DNA of 64,000 bases from Ornithodoros turicata (GCF_037126465.1 NC_088206.1:27716790-27780789), one strand, 5' to 3'. Counted from the first letter of the stretch, positions 42,926-55,792 are shown. Made by a program: numbers and translations. The notes: a model not told the origin generated them from the letters alone.

Positions 42926-43119
42926 AACCCCATCTGAGTCATGTGACAGACTGGCGCCGTGTTTCTCTCTCTACTAGTACAATCTACTGTGTTTCACTCT
43001 CTTAGACTGGCGCCGTGCCTCAACGAAAGATGATCTAGTAGACCATGGTGTTCGCGGTTTGACCGTTTGGCGCCGCCATTCAAACACATGTAGTGAACGG
43101 TGCAGGAGTGTGCTGCGAA

Positions 43120-43800
43120 TACTCAATATGCGTCCACGTAAACTACACCGAAGACGGCACGGAAGCGATACTTCGCAAGTGTATCATGGAATCTGAGACA
43201 ACGACCATAGGAAGGCCTCAACAAGAACATTAAACTGGCGTTTTGATATGCTGAGTAAAAATCCGTGGAGGTAAGCTCAGTTATCTCATTCAACGTGGTG
43301 ACTGCTCCTGAGGAGTACGCATTTCTAGAGGGCATTGCATTTGTGTAATTGCGTACAAGCGTCTTGTAGAGGTTTACAGCTTTATCTACTTTTGTGCAGA
43401 AACCGAGAGTGATCTTATTACGACTGGAAGAAAATATACCCATACCTCGTGTTTTGAAGTGCGAAAATTTATTTCAGTAGACCAGTTCCTGGGAGGAACT
43501 GGTTGTTTCGACTGGCCGCCGAATCCATCCATGCATCGCGTCAACTGTAGTCAGTTTCATGTTGCTGTTTGGGTGAGATGTTCAGTCTAGCGTCCAAAAT
43601 TTTAAAATGATTGAGGTATATAAACTAACGGTTACGCTGATATAGGAAGTGCTGTACGAAGCTTCCAAAATTGTGTATTTAGAATATTGTTGATCTCCCG
43701 CTAGAGAAAATTATATCTCCCCCAGCACACCATCAAATATCGTATTTGTGTAGTAGTTGTAGTATCCTCCACGCCTCTTCTTTTTTTTGGTAGGGGTGGG
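43120..43800. other. No confident gene
   Basis: A minus-strand ORF at 43,123-43,443 has no known domain. Nothing else was found. Confidence 0.35.
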
Positions 43801-43844
43801 AGACAACGACGATTAAGCTGAGCTGCGGTGAGTGATTCTGTCCC

Positions 43845-43920
43845 ATTCTACAGTTGGCAATACGATTCTGTCCCATTCGACAGTTGGCAATACGAGTGAT
43901 TCTGTCCTTGTTCTGATTTT
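43845..43920 (+). repeat. 30-bp tandem duplication in LINE 5' region
   Basis: GATTCTGTCCCATTCTACAG plus TTGGCAATAC is repeated twice in full and once in part. Tandem units in the 5' UTR are common in LINEs. Confidence 0.75.
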
Positions 43921-44003
43921 CTGTAAATATCTGTGTGTTTTCCTTTGTGTGATTCTATTGTTGATGATGGGCTAGTGTCATTCTTTTGGCTAGTGTGTGT
44001 GCC

Positions 44004-45061
44004 ATGGCCAGCCGGCCGCTCGATTTTCGCGTAACACTGTCGTCTGCAGTGTCACGCGTGGAATTCCTTCTCGCTCTTGTGAAGAAGGCTCCTGGTGGCT
44101 GTATTCAATTTTTCAGCACCAGGATGAGTAATATATTGAGCTCAAAGCTATGTCTCTCCAAGAGGCTGCAGCCCTGAAAGGTTTGGCCTCTGTAGATGTA
44201 AATGGTGTTGCCATTCCTGTGGCTTTTTGGAAACCAACCTCACCGTAGTTACGGCGTCTAAGGCACCGGTTAGTATGGATAACGCGCACATTGTTTCAGT
44301 GCTGGGCCAGTATGGCACAGTAAAGGACATTGTCCGCGAGACATACGACCATCTAGAACTCAGTTTCATACAGACCGGCAACCGCCGTATGCCTATGGAA
44401 ATGAAGTCTCCGGTGCCGAACTTCATCCGCGTTAGGGGTAGGCGAGTTATATTTCGCTACCCAGGCATGCGGAGAAATTGTTTTAGGTGTGAGCAGTCAG
44501 GACATTTTAAAAAGTCCTGCTCGGTGCCTGTGTGCTCCAGGTGTGGGGAGGTAGGTCATGCTACCTGTGAGAAACCCTGCCATAGGTGTGCAGGAGACCA
44601 TGCTGCTAAGTCATGCTCGGTGAAAACCTGGGCGTCCCGTGTGGTAGCCATTCCAAATGTCTCGGAGACCGGTGGCGCTGGGTCTGCACCAGCAGAGACC
44701 AGAGAGTGCGCCTTCTGCGGATGTAGTGTCGGAGGTCTCCGATTCTGTGGCATTTGAGCCTGCAGCTGTTGTCGCTCCTAACACAGTGGATGGGGTGGAG
44801 GCAGGGATATCCTCCGTAGTTTCCGTGCCGCTTCCGAGCGACTCAAGTGAGAATGAGTGTGACCATGACAACTGTGATGCAGTCGTCACAGTAGGCGGCG
44901 AGAAGGTGCCTCGGGGAGAGCCTGCTGTAGATGATGGTCGCTGGTTCCCGAGCGACGTATCTCTTTCGAGTGACGATGAAGCGTGGGGTCAAAATGATGG
45001 TGACATTGATATGGAGGCAAAGGCGTCAGCTGTTGTCTCAGAGGAAGCAACATGCGTGTAA
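44004..45061 (+). pseudogene. LINE ORF1: RRM-like region, CCHC knuckles, acidic tail
   Basis: The ORF begins at ATG 44,004 and changes frame at about 44,130-44,230 and again near 44,660. The central part has CFRCEQSGHFKKSC, CSRCGEVGHATC and CHRCAGDHAAKSC, three CCHC-type zinc knuckles typical of nucleic-acid-binding ORF1 or Gag proteins. The C-terminal part is very acidic (DVSLSSDDEAWGQNDGDID). It packages LINE RNA. Confidence 0.8.
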
Positions 45062-47755
45062 TTGTAGTTTTTGTGAGGGCATTATTTCAAATTACGGCAC
45101 TTTCTGTGGCTACGCTGAATTGTAGGGTTTTTTCTCGCTGTACAAAGCAACTTTCAGTATTACAGTGGGCTTCTAGTCATTCCATTGATATTCTTTTGTT
45201 GCAAGAAACTCATTTTCTTTCGGTAAAGGCTGTCAGGAATTTAGAGGCGAACCATCATGTTAGGGTGCTTTTTAGTCATGGCTCATCTCGTCGGTCAGGA
45301 GTTGGCATTATAATTTTTCCACCTTGTCGCGGCGTGGTAAAGTGGTTCGATCGCGATTGGGATGGTCGCGTTATTTCGGTTTGAGTTGGACCTAGCGGGC
45401 ACAGTTCTCAGAATTGTGAACTTGTACGCTCCGGTCCGCCGGGGTGACCGTACGGAATTTTTTGGGGGACTCGATTATTTCATGCTGGGTAACCCAAACC
45501 TTGTGATTGCGGGGGACTTTAATTGCACTATTGACGGTCATGGGAGTGGAAGCCGACCTGTAAACCAGGGCCTGTTGCAATTAGTTGGCGGCCTAGGACC
45601 CATAGATGCATTTTCGCACATAAATCCTGGAGTTTACCAGTACACGTGGTGCAATGCTCAGGGTGCACATAGCCGACTTGACCGTTTGTACGTTTCTCCT
45701 TGTTTGGGTAGCCATGTTTTGAAATGTGATGTGCTTCCCTCTGGAGATCTTTCTGACCATGAGGGTGTGCGTCTCTCACTCACTGGATTGCGAGGTTCTC
45801 GCTCCGGATCCGGCTGTTGATGGCTTTGTGCCGAGCTACTGTGAGACACAGAAATTCGAAATTCGAAACGACGTCAAAGCATTCCTTGTTGATCGCTGCG
45901 CTGACACTTTAGTCTCACCGGAATGGTGGGAAGAGACCAAATTAGGAACCGCGAGACTTTTTCATCAGTGGAGAGCTAGGCGTGCCAGGGTGAGCCGGGA
46001 GGAACTTGTGCACCTCCGGCAAGTGCTGTCTATTTTGCGCCATCCTGGGTCGCGAGGCCCAGGCAATGATTAAGCCATACAAGACGTGCTAGCGAGGCTA
46101 GCCTCTCTGAGGTTACGTTTCTGGGACCTGTTTGCGGCAGCACAGACTGTCGAGCACTGGTCGCGAGAAGCATATTGCCTTTGCATCGCCTTTTGCTTGG
46201 CCCTTACCTCCGTCGGCCTCCCAGTGTCATCGAGCAACTTGTTGCAACCGACGGTTCGGTTTAGGAGCACCCTGATGGAGTTCGATCACTGCTGCGTGAT
46301 CATTTTGTGGCGCTTTTTGACTCCGTGCAGCCTGCCGACGTCGAGGGTCGAGCGTTTTTGCCGGACGCACGACGTATCGAGCTCAGTGCAGCTCCGTTCT
46401 CTGAGGACGAATATGCTCCTGCCGTCAAAGCTCTTCACACAGGAAAGTCTCCCGGTTCCGATGGCCTCCAAGCTGAATTTTATAAATGCTTCTGGACCAC
46501 TCTTCGGAGGCCTTTGAGAGTTCTGTTGAATCAGTGCTTGGCACGACATCTCCTCTGTCCGTCCATGCGTGAGAGCATTGTCACCTTGTTGTGCAAGGAT
46601 GTTTCCGAAAAACAAGACCCAAATACCTATCGTCCTGTCTCACTGCTCAATACTGACTACAAAATTTTATCAAAATCGATTTTGCAACGCATCTCTCCAG
46701 TTCTTGGTACAGTCATTCCTCCTTTCCAGGCCTGTGCTGTCCCTGAGCGATCCATCACGCTTCATACGCAGGCTTTAAGAGACGCCTTGTACTGGGCAAA
46801 TAGTCGGCGGCGACCTTGTGTTTTAGTGTCGTTTGACCAAAGGAAGGCCTTTGGTCGTGTGCCTCATGAATACATGTACCGTGTGTTGGAGGCGAGTGGG
46901 TTTGATCGCGAGATCATATCGTGGTTCCGAGCACTGTATGCTGGTGCGTCAGCTTCCATTGGTGTCAATGGGGGTACCTCTGCTAACTTCCCCATAAAGG
47001 TGGGTGTCCGCCAGGGCTGCCCCCTGTCACCGGCACTGTATGCCCTGTTGTTTACCCCGCTTTTAGAGTCCCTCGCATCCTCGATTGCATCCCGGATGCT
47101 TGCCCTTCCGGGCACATCTGGGTTACCGCTTTCTGCGTATGCCGACGACCTATTTCTCATCTTGACCGACAAGGAAGCTATCGGGAATGTTCTCCAGGTA
47201 ATTGAAAGCTACGGTATGGTTTCTAATGCACAGATCAACAGAGATAAAAGCGCACTACTTCGTCAACCTCATCCCGTCGTGCTCCGCACCCTTTGGCATT
47301 CCTGTGAAGAATGCCGTGCGCGTTCTTGGGATGCCTTCAGGAATATCTCCCAGTACCTGGGTACGTGTCCATATGCGTAGTGTTCCTGTCCTCCAGGACT
47401 TGAAAGAGCTCGTACTCCCCATTACCTGCAGAGCGCGCCACGACGCAGCAATTGCTGCGTCTTGGTTTCTGAGTAAATATTGGTTTTAGCCAATATCTCC
47501 ATCCCTCCGCGGACTACTCTTCAGGCCGCTACACGTGCGGCGTTTCAGTTTATCTGGGGCGGTTCTGTAGAATGGGTATCAAGAGGTCGTATGTATCGGC
47601 CTCCCGTAGATGGCGGCCTATTGGTGCCCGATTTTGAAGTGAAGTACCTTGCCTTAGGTCTGCCCGGGATCTTTCAGGGTCTTCTAGAGCAGCGGCATCC
47701 TGCTCAGGGTCTACTAACTTTTCTGTTAGGACCAGACATTCGTTTTTTTTTCTGA
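45052..47755 (+). pseudogene. LINE ORF2: endonuclease and reverse transcriptase
   Basis: Endonuclease motifs in order are VATLNC, LLLQETHF, NLYAP, AGDFNCTIDG, SRLDRLYV and SDHEGV (45,090-45,790). The reverse transcriptase at 46,307-47,380 has the GSDGLQAEFYK block, motif A VSFDQRKAFGRVPH (the usual second Asp is Gly), VRQGCPLSP, and AYADDLFLIL as catalytic motif C. The C-terminal FIWGGSVEWVSRGRMYRPP block (47,545-47,600) fits the L1/Tx1 group. Frame changes lie near 45,365, 45,790-46,300, 47,380 and 47,470. Confidence 0.88.
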
Positions 47756-48330
47756 CCTGACACACACTCGCTCGCGCTCAGAGTGCATGGCTCCCCACCT
47801 GAAGGCATACATCGTGGTAATGCGCAGCCTGCGAGCTTCTTTCCCTGATGATGACATAACATCATGACCTGTGCGGCGCCTTTACATGGCACTACAGGGA
47901 GTCAGCAGAACATGCTTTCAGTTTATGTTCGTTGCAAGGTGCCCTGTAGCATCGTGTAGGAGGCCTCTATAGCCTGACGGATGTTGAATGGAGCACGGTT
48001 TGTGGTCTGTACCCCCTCCCTGTCTCGCAGCGGGATAGGCGGCATTTTGTGCTCTTAGTAGTCGAAATCAATTACCAAGCGTGGATTTCACGCTGTCGAC
48101 GAGTGCACGCGCAGCAGAGCCGCAGTGTGCAGGAGGTGATTCGACTAGTTAATGCCGGTATTCGCAGAGTTCTTTGCAGGAGCGTGCGGTGCTTGGAGCA
48201 GTTGAGTTTCACCGTCGCTGGATGACCTTTGACATCCTCTTCAGGGTGGACAATGGCAAGTTCCATGTTAACCAATGAGGTGTCCACATCCTCGTTTTGT
48301 TCTCCCACTTGGAGCTTTCCAGTGTCATGG

Positions 48331-49440
48331 ACTGTTGCATGGCGAAACGGACACGTATAGCAATCTCTAAACAGCCTTAGTCGCTGGGCGAGAGTTGGTA
48401 TTCAGAATGTTGTTCGAGTCTGCTTGAGATGCTACAGGAAGCCTGTCCCTGGGGCCAGCCTTCCATGATGCGAATACACTCTCACTTACGAATTATACAG
48501 AATGACATTTCTTGTCTTGCAATTTATGTGCTGTGCGTGGTTTTTTATGAATTCATGCTGTATCTGTTTAGGTCTTGCTCGACTGTGTATTTGTATTGCA
48601 TCTTTTTTACAACTTTCTTGCTCTGCAAGTCAAAATATGATTTATGCTTTAGACAATCGCGTTTGTATGGTGACCCAAAATGCATGACTACTCTGGATGC
48701 ATGACTACTATGCATCTTTATTTGTAGACGACTTTTTTTCTGTTTTTACGGACTTTCGGAACCTTCTGCATGCTGAACATTCTGTACCAAACGTAAGACC
48801 GTATAAACAGCATGTAGATCTGTTTATACGTTTGGAACAGAAGGTGCAGACCACGGAAGGTGCATAAAGCAGAATGTGTTAGGCCCATAAAAAGAGCATG
48901 AAAATTAAAGCAGCGTTCTTTATTCTCATATTGGAATTCTATATGACTCGCAATAATGATCTCTCCACAGTGATATGGTTTATCATAACTAAAACAGCTT
49001 ATCCCGCACAGTAGTCTCCATTACCTGCGAGTATAAATTAATACTCCAACTGAACTGAGCGTGTGTATCATAATTGTGGTTTTCTGGCCTAGATTATGAT
49101 TTTTATTGCACCATATGCCTGTATTTTAAAAAAATGTGTGCTCCTTCATCCAATTCCCGCACACACATGGTTTGCCTGCTTTTCCAAACAAGAGCATATG
49201 TAGCATCGTAAAGTCACAATTGACATTATGACGTTCTTACTTCTTACTGTTTTCTTTTTTCTTTCAGATGCATATAAACGATATCTTAATGAGAGCCCCC
49301 CCCCCCCACCGAAGGCTACAAGGCTGAGTTCTTTTGTTCTTGTTTGAACGATTTAAATAAAGGGTGAACAGATTACACAGATTGTCACTTGGTGTAGAAC
49401 ATCATTTCTTTACTGTCTCCTGCAAATCTTAAAAGAACAT
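48331..49440. other. No confident gene; LINE tail and palindromic words
   Basis: CGTATAAACAG and CTGTTTATACG form a stem at about 48,810-48,840. A C run lies at about 49,298. No domain-bearing ORF was found. Confidence 0.4.
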
Positions 49441-49641
49441 TTGGGCAGTGTATTGTGAGAAACAAGCTATAAGAATGTCTATGAGAAACCCTTAAGAGAA
49501 ACTCTGAGATCTCATAGAGATCCTGTGAGAAATTCTATTAGAAAACCTGTAAGAATTTAGGCAATAATCCCATAGAATTTCTCTTAGGATTCTGTGAGAT
49601 GTTTCTTGTGAGAATTCCTGTAGGATTTTTCGATAGGGTAT
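49441..49641. mobile_element. Second copy of the TACCCTATTG MITE family, inverted
   Basis: The body is of TGTGAGAAA/CTATGAGA words and the right end GTAGGATTTTTCGATAGGGTA corresponds to the inverse of the left end at 42,665 with one change. The left border near 49,450 is unclear. Confidence 0.55.
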
Positions 49642-50290
49642 TGTAAACGCCAAAGCTGCTCGGGTGAAAAGTGAAATGACAATGGGATATGCGAGAAAGT
49701 TTACTTTTGCAGGCATTTTTCTCAGCAAACACTGGAGAAAATGCAAAATAAATTTAAGTTAGTGGGCGCGGGAAATGGGGGCTTACGAGCACTACCCACG
49801 GACGCATTGTGGGTACACCCGTATTTTACCTGCAACCCGCACCGACACTGAATTTTTACCCGGAGATCACAAAAGTGCGCGGGTATCTCTGGCAACTGCG
49901 TGTATACCTGCACCCGCGCTCACGCAATAAGGTACAATAACCAGGGGGGGGGGTCTATTTATTTTCACAGGAAAAGTCAGCAGTAACCAGCAATGTACGA
50001 GTACTCCTGCTATAGCCTTTTTTAAGGCTGCAGTATGTACAAATAAATAAATAAACACTAAACGCAGTTATTGTCGTAAACGCAGAAACCGCAGCGTAAA
50101 CATGATATGGAATGTTACAAATACATTGTAGACAAGCCTGGGTAGTATAAGGAACACTCCTTTGAGCCACAAAATCTGCTACGTGCGTTACCATAGGAAA
50201 TTTTTCGGGTCCAGTTAGCGGCTTGAGCCGTTATCTGACCCCGGGCTTCCAAATCGCACCAACATCCCAAATATAGACTTTACTTTTAAT
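49642..50290. other. No confident gene
   Basis: A G run at 49,945 and an AAAT microsatellite at 50,040 are the only notable items. Confidence 0.4.
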
Positions 50291-50299
50291 CAGGTTCAT

Positions 50300-50430
50300 T
50301 GAGGTTCAGGTTTTATTCTTCTTTCATTTCTTTTTCTTTGCGGAAGAGCAAGCCGGCGTCCGGTTTGGCTGACCTTTCCCCATATTTCTTTCATTTCCTT
50401 TGTTCTAATAAATATCCCCCCTCCCCCCAG
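50300..50430 (+). mobile_element. LINE 3' UTR tail
   Basis: GCAAGCCGGCGTCCGGTTTG, GCTGACCTTTCCCC and an ATAAAT end parallel the tail of the LINE at 58,855-58,935 (GCAAGCCTGCGTGCTGCATG, GCTGACCTTTCGCC, AATAAA). It is a strongly 5'-truncated copy of a related LINE. Confidence 0.6.
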
Positions 50431-52185
50431 GTTCATGCAATGGATAGACATATACACAAAAGTAGTCTGGCCGACGACGAAAACGACTCCAAGGCAGGCA
50501 ACACTGCGCGGGTCCCGGACACGTTGACGCGATATTCCGAACCGCATGCGACTGTGTTGCTTGTTCCCGGAAACGACTTCATGGTCGGAGAGACGACGCC
50601 TATACACACACACAACACTTCATGGAGATACCGCTTCTTCAACTTTGAATACTCTACATATTTCTAGGTAAAGACTCTATAAAATTTCCCGAACCTCCGT
50701 ATTCTGTTTTCTTCTTTTTTTGCTGGAGACTGTTCTTCCTGTTTACATGCTAGAAATTTTTCCGGGCAAAATTGGTCCATTCTATAAAAAACGCCCAGTT
50801 GAAGTTTCTCCTCCGCATTCCTTCTTACTCTCGCCGATTCTCCTCTCATGCCTCCTCCAACTACACAAGGCTGTCAAATCTCATTCGTTACGTCACCAGT
50901 GTGTCTCAATGCCCGCCGACAGGAGTGTGGTGTGCGCCGTGCCGGTCGCACCGCACCGTTCCAATATGGAGGTATTTCTCTTCTCTTTGTCGCCAGCATT
51001 TCTTTATGGATGGGCACCACAATAAACTGCTTTTTGTGTGTCAGGTGTTTGCTGCCCTGGCGCTCGCAGGTGTAACATCGGAGTGGTTCCTTGTGTTCCA
51101 TTGTTTACAGATGTAACCGTGTTCTGCTGGGTGGCCGATCAGAGCAAGCATCCTCAAGCTCCTACTTCCGCGGCAATCATGTTTTTGCTGCCGTGCGTGT
51201 TAACAAAGCCACGCAGACCGATTCACTCCAACACTGTGACATTGTAATATCGATGCCACCGATGGATCGTGTCTGGTAGTTGCTTGACGTGGCAATTTAT
51301 ATTTACGTGATGGCATTTGCATAACAAAGCAAGCGCTTTGTCAAGTACGACTGTGATCCTTGCAGGCTGTCTCCATTCGTTTCTCGATTTGTTTGACGGA
51401 TTAAATCTAAAAGCTGTGTTGCCTAGTGTATTGTTCGGCTCTGTTTCAGCGTGCATTCTTAAAAGCAGCTTCGCACTTTCAACCGATACTGATTTATTCT
51501 GCATTGCATGGTATACAAACGCGACGGGCTGGCCGTATTTCCTTTCAAATGACCTATTTACTTAGGAATATGTGTGTTTCACGCAAGGATTTTTACGAGG
51601 TATTCCGTGTTGAGCATGCACTGAATATTAACAACCATGCCTGCAGAAACTCAACGACAGCTTGTCCGAAGTTTTCATAAGCACATATTAAGAGTTTAGT
51701 ATGAAAACGAAGTATTCTGCACATCATATTTACTTCGGATATCCTTTCACGTTTATTGTCGAACCAAGTTTACAGTACTACTTATGTTAAGCTAGAAGTG
51801 ACCAGTTGAGGTTCCTGGAAAAGAAATAGAAGCGCCATAATAAAACCGCCCCCAGCAGCCACGCCTTATTTTGCAATGCAAGAAAAAATAAATTTGTACT
51901 TCTTGAATTGAAATTCCAGTTGGTTCACTGGCAGAAATCTGACTTCTTCATAAGAGAGCTGTCATATCCGCCACCCGAACAGAATGTCCTGGGAACAGTG
52001 CAGGCTCCGCCGAGGATATGGGCCCATTTTCATGTGTCTTGAGGATGAGGGACAATGCTCAAACAACTAAGACGTCGATGTGTAAAGGGACCCTGACCAG
52101 AAGTTGGACAAATATTTCCTTTACATCTGTTACGAAAGTATAATATGCCTCCAAGCCACACGCGAAATATTTTGACTGACCGATC
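50431..52185. other. No confident gene
   Basis: Several ORFs occur on both strands, none with a recognised domain. Confidence 0.35.
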
Positions 52186-52191
52186 TTCAAA

Positions 52192-52672
52192 ATGGACGTC
52201 GAAGCAACCAATGCGGAGATTCCAAACCCGGAACTTTTATCTGCCCTTTCTGCGATCGACGAGGAAATTATGTTGCGTGCTGAACAGTTCGGGAGTCTTC
52301 CTTTCGAAACATCACCGATGCTGCGAATGCAAGTCGAAGTCGAAGCTCCACGAACGTGGGGCACAGATCAAGCAAACACCATCAGTTGCCTGTCTTCGAC
52401 AGACTGGTAAGTGATGATCTTTTTAGCGCGTCCTCATATTTAATGCGCAGTTGTTGTTTAAGGTACCGGCGCAGCTCTTATGTCATAATGACCAAAGAGA
52501 TGGAATGCTTGTGCTGCAAGGAGCTCGCGAAAGCACTCTTGAAGAACTGCAGCATAAGTACATTACAAACCACGAATATTCTCAACTTTTATGCCTGAAT
52601 ACGACTCTCCTGAAGGTGGCATATTTTGAACTCCGTGGGCAGCGCGAACATATGAGCGCCCATATTAAATGA
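52192..52672 (+). pseudogene. P2X7-type intracellular (zinc) domain gene, broken
   Basis: Exon 1 (52,192-52,406) starts MDVEATNAEIPNPELLSALS and ends at a donor ACTG|GTAAGTG. A second exon begins after TTGTTGTTTAAG at 52,463. The joined reading W-Y-R-R-S-S-Y-V-I-M-T-K-E-M-E-C-L-C-C matches the zinc-binding pattern WCxCxxCxxM....ECxCC of the P2X purinoceptor 7 C-terminal domain, but the first three Cys are Tyr, Arg and Tyr. After about 15 codons the match continues in another frame (ITNHEYSQLLCLNTTLLKVA). It is therefore a degenerate member of a family that is often multiplied in invertebrates, sometimes with transposons. Confidence 0.6.
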
Positions 52673-52799
52673 GTCCCATGTGTTCTTGTCGAACGATTTT
52701 AAAATTTGTGCGCTAAACATTGCATAGTTTGGTTCTGCATTAAAGTCGACTCCAGTGTAGAGAAACACCTCAAAAGACAACACAATACACAACTCTGAA

Positions 52800-53970
52800 C
52801 TGCGGAAAGTTGTGTAATTGTCAGTTCAGTACTGTGTCTTGAATAGCCTTGCCCAGCGCTTAGGTTCTCAGCGATGTTAAGTGTTCTTGCTTGTATGATT
52901 TAGTGAAACGTAAAAATGCTGGTTTCTAAAAGAATACAGTGTAGTTTAGTATACAGGGTGTGTGCATATGAACTGCAGTGGCTCTCAGGTACGAGTGCAA
53001 ATGCAACTGGAGTTTATCTGCACCTGTTACCCACTTGCATAAACTGCATTTTTTGTACATCTGTGTAGACGATACAGATACACTACGTATCCCCAGTTTG
53101 CGAGTTGAGTTTGGCCCAAGCTTGGCAAAAACAAGAGGATGGTCATCCCAGCCTTTGCAGTGAACAGGATTCGGCAAGCCTTCCCCAGAGAAACTGCTTT
53201 AGGCTTCAAGTACCCAAGATCCTAACTGGAGGTACCTCTTCGCACAGCTCGTCTATCGCATTTACAATATTTCAGCATCTGTATTTTAGGATGATTCATA
53301 GCATTCATGCATGGCTATGAGTTCCAAAATATGTTGTGTTGAAACACAACACTGAAGTCCTTTTTTATGAGTATTGCGGGGCGGGGGGTTTGTTTATTAT
53401 ATAAAAAATAGGAGGGAAGGGTTAGTCTTTCGGGACGATAGATGAACTCTGCTTTTGTGACATTGTGTACCGTTGCTATCAATGAACAATTTCTTGACCA
53501 AGGCTGATGAACAAACGAAAAGCACTGTCAATCTTCCAAATATCAAAACCAGCAAGAGATGTAACATACATTTGTTATGTGGGTTACAAGCTTTCACACA
53601 GGGTCTTGCCGAAGGAGCCCAGCCTTGTATATATATTTTCAAATATATGTTTCATGTCGTGCTGTTTTTCAGAATTCTTGAACCTTTAAAGCCATTACAT
53701 ATGAGAACAAAATTAGCCTACCAGATAGGTGGCCATGAAAGTTGCACGTTGTCACATAGCAGAAGCCACACTAGGAAATGCTACTGTTGCCTGAATCAAT
53801 ATGTCATTGTTGCTTGCGTTGGTTGCATGTATAGTTTCGTATTCATGTTTACCATGCATCTGTATATGAAGATGTGTGCAATCTTTTATGTAACTGGCAA
53901 TAGTATGCATACCCTTGTGAAAAATTGTTTGGTCAGCCAATAGATAAGCCATGGACAAAACGTCCATTGA
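52800..53970. other. No confident gene
   Basis: TACAGGGTGTGTGCATATGA near 52,951 resembles a short arthropod repeat end. An ORF at 53,473-53,943 has no known domain. Confidence 0.35.
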
Positions 53971-53978
53971 AGCTATAG

Positions 53979-54021
53979 ACAAAGGTGGTCTGTGGGAAGC
54001 CTTCCCACAGACCACCTTTGT
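53979..54021. repeat. 43-bp perfect palindrome (21-bp arms)
   Basis: ACAAAGGTGGTCTGTGGGAAG, one central C and the exact inverse CTTCCCACAGACCACCTTTGT. CTATAG words surround it on both sides (53,973; 54,074; 54,089; 54,134), so the palindrome may be the centre of a foldback element. Confidence 0.85.
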
Positions 54022-54129
54022 TCACACCTCCTTCCTTCCCATAGCCGGTCAATGGGAGATTGGCAGCAACTGTCTATAGACAACCTACTATAGAAAGGAA
54101 ATGATCAACTGCCATTGCCTGTCTATTGA

Positions 54130-54735
54130 CTTTCTATAGTCCATTGACTGGCCACTGATCCACGATTGCCTTTTTATTATCATTAAATTCACCCAATTCG
54201 GATTCATGAACTGTAATATGTTGAATATGAATCCGTAATTATGTTGAGTTCCTGTTGTGTGAATATGTATTGATGTTTTTAACCTATACTGACACGCAAT
54301 ACATGGCCGTCATTGGCACACGTCCAGGGTCATGGTGGATAATCATTATGCGCCATTCGCAATTACTTAATTCTAGTGGTTTCAGGACGCCCACCTATGA
54401 GCATGTAGCATTGGCATCCCTAAGAGAAAACAGATACCATATATTGCTTGACTTGCGAGCTTCCGCAAATTCGAGTGTCGTGCTTGCCACTGAGTCAGAA
54501 TGAAGGGTGAGGTATCCCTGCTTAATTCGATTCCGCATTCATCCAAGACCGAAGTAAGGAATATCTTGGAGTATTAAATCACCACCAAGATAACGTCTGT
54601 GTTTGTAACTGCCTCCGGTTTGAGACATTGAGTAGGTCCACTGAAAGTGAAACTTATGCAATGAGAATGCTACCTGCATCAATGTGAACCTGCATGGAAA
54701 CTACGCACTGCACAAGTTTGACTTTCAATGAACCT
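54130..54735. other. No confident gene
   Basis: No recognisable ORF or repeat borders were seen. Confidence 0.4.
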
Positions 54736-54741
54736 ATTGAA

Positions 54742-55792
54742 TGCCTCAGAACGAAAGCAGGCGGGTATTGAACGCTTCCTTGCCGTGTCGTCGTAGACGC
54801 TTGCGTCCGGAGACTGCTCCTCCCGCACCGTTACCGAGGGACCGGATAACCGAAACCATGCCGTTTGACGTCGTTGGGATTGACTTTTGCGGACCACTGT
54901 ACTGCCGCGCGTCACAAAACACCGACAGGAAGGTGTACATATAGTTGTGTTCTCGTGTGCAGTGCCAAGAGCGATCCACCTCGAGTTAACGATTGATATG
55001 ACGGCACGAACATTCCTCCTTGCCTTTCGCCGCTTCGCTTCGCGACGGGGTGTGCCGTCCACCATCTATTCGGACAACGCCAAGACGTTCCGTTACCGCT
55101 CTAAAGTACTGCGCGCGCTCTTCGACGACTCTGTCCAAGACCATGCCAGTTCCCTCCGCATCCAGTGGAAGTTTATCGCTGAAGGTGCGCCCTGGTGGGG
55201 CGGTTTTTGGGAACGGCTCATTCGTACTATCAAGGACGCACTGAAACGTTGTCTAGGGCGCAGTAGCCTCTGCTATGAGGGGCTTCTCACCGTACTACTC
55301 GAAGTTGAGGCGGCCGTCAACTGCCGTCGCCTTACCCAGCTTGCCGACGACACAGAGGACTGCGAGGCTCTGACTCCTTCCCACTTCTTGATCGGAAGGC
55401 GCGCTGTAGCCTTACCGGCTAGCCTGGGGTTAGAGATGCCCAGTTCCACTCCTGTAGGTCTTCGTCGCAGAGTTCGACACAGACAGGCTCTTCTTGTTCA
55501 GTTATGGACTCGTTGGAAGCAGGACTATCTCCTGCTTCTGCGTTCTGCACACCACAGTCAACCGAGGGCACATCCGGGAATGCGCGTCGGCGACATCGTG
55601 ATAGTGGAGGACAATGCACTGCCACCTCTGGTTTGGAAAGTTGGACGCATAGTTGGTTCCTTCCCAGGAAGAGATGGTGTCCAGCGCTGTTTCAGAGTAC
55701 TTCTCCCGAATGGTCAGCACCTCCGGCGCCCTCCCCAACGTTTGTACCTGCTGGAAGCTGACTCGTCCAACGCGGCCGCGGGAGGATGTTGA
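54742..55792 (+). pseudogene. BEL/Pao integrase and DUF5641-type C-terminus
   Basis: The catalytic triad is visible: Asp in VVGIDFCGPL (about 54,870), Asp in TIYSDNAKTF (about 55,070) and Glu in WWGGFWERLIRTIKDALKR (about 55,210). The terminal domain has HPGMRVGDIVIVEDNALPP and ends RPPQRLYLLE. One frameshift near 54,943 splits the core after the first Asp. The stop lies just inside the LTR, as is usual in this group. Confidence 0.9.

Larger units (their letters stand above)
43800..48330 (+). mobile_element. L1/Tx1-like LINE, near full length
   Basis: A 5' region with tandem repeats is followed by ORF1 with zinc knuckles, then ORF2 with APE endonuclease, reverse transcriptase and a C-terminal region. 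Several frameshifts are present. The 3' end is indistinct beyond about 48,000. Confidence 0.85.
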
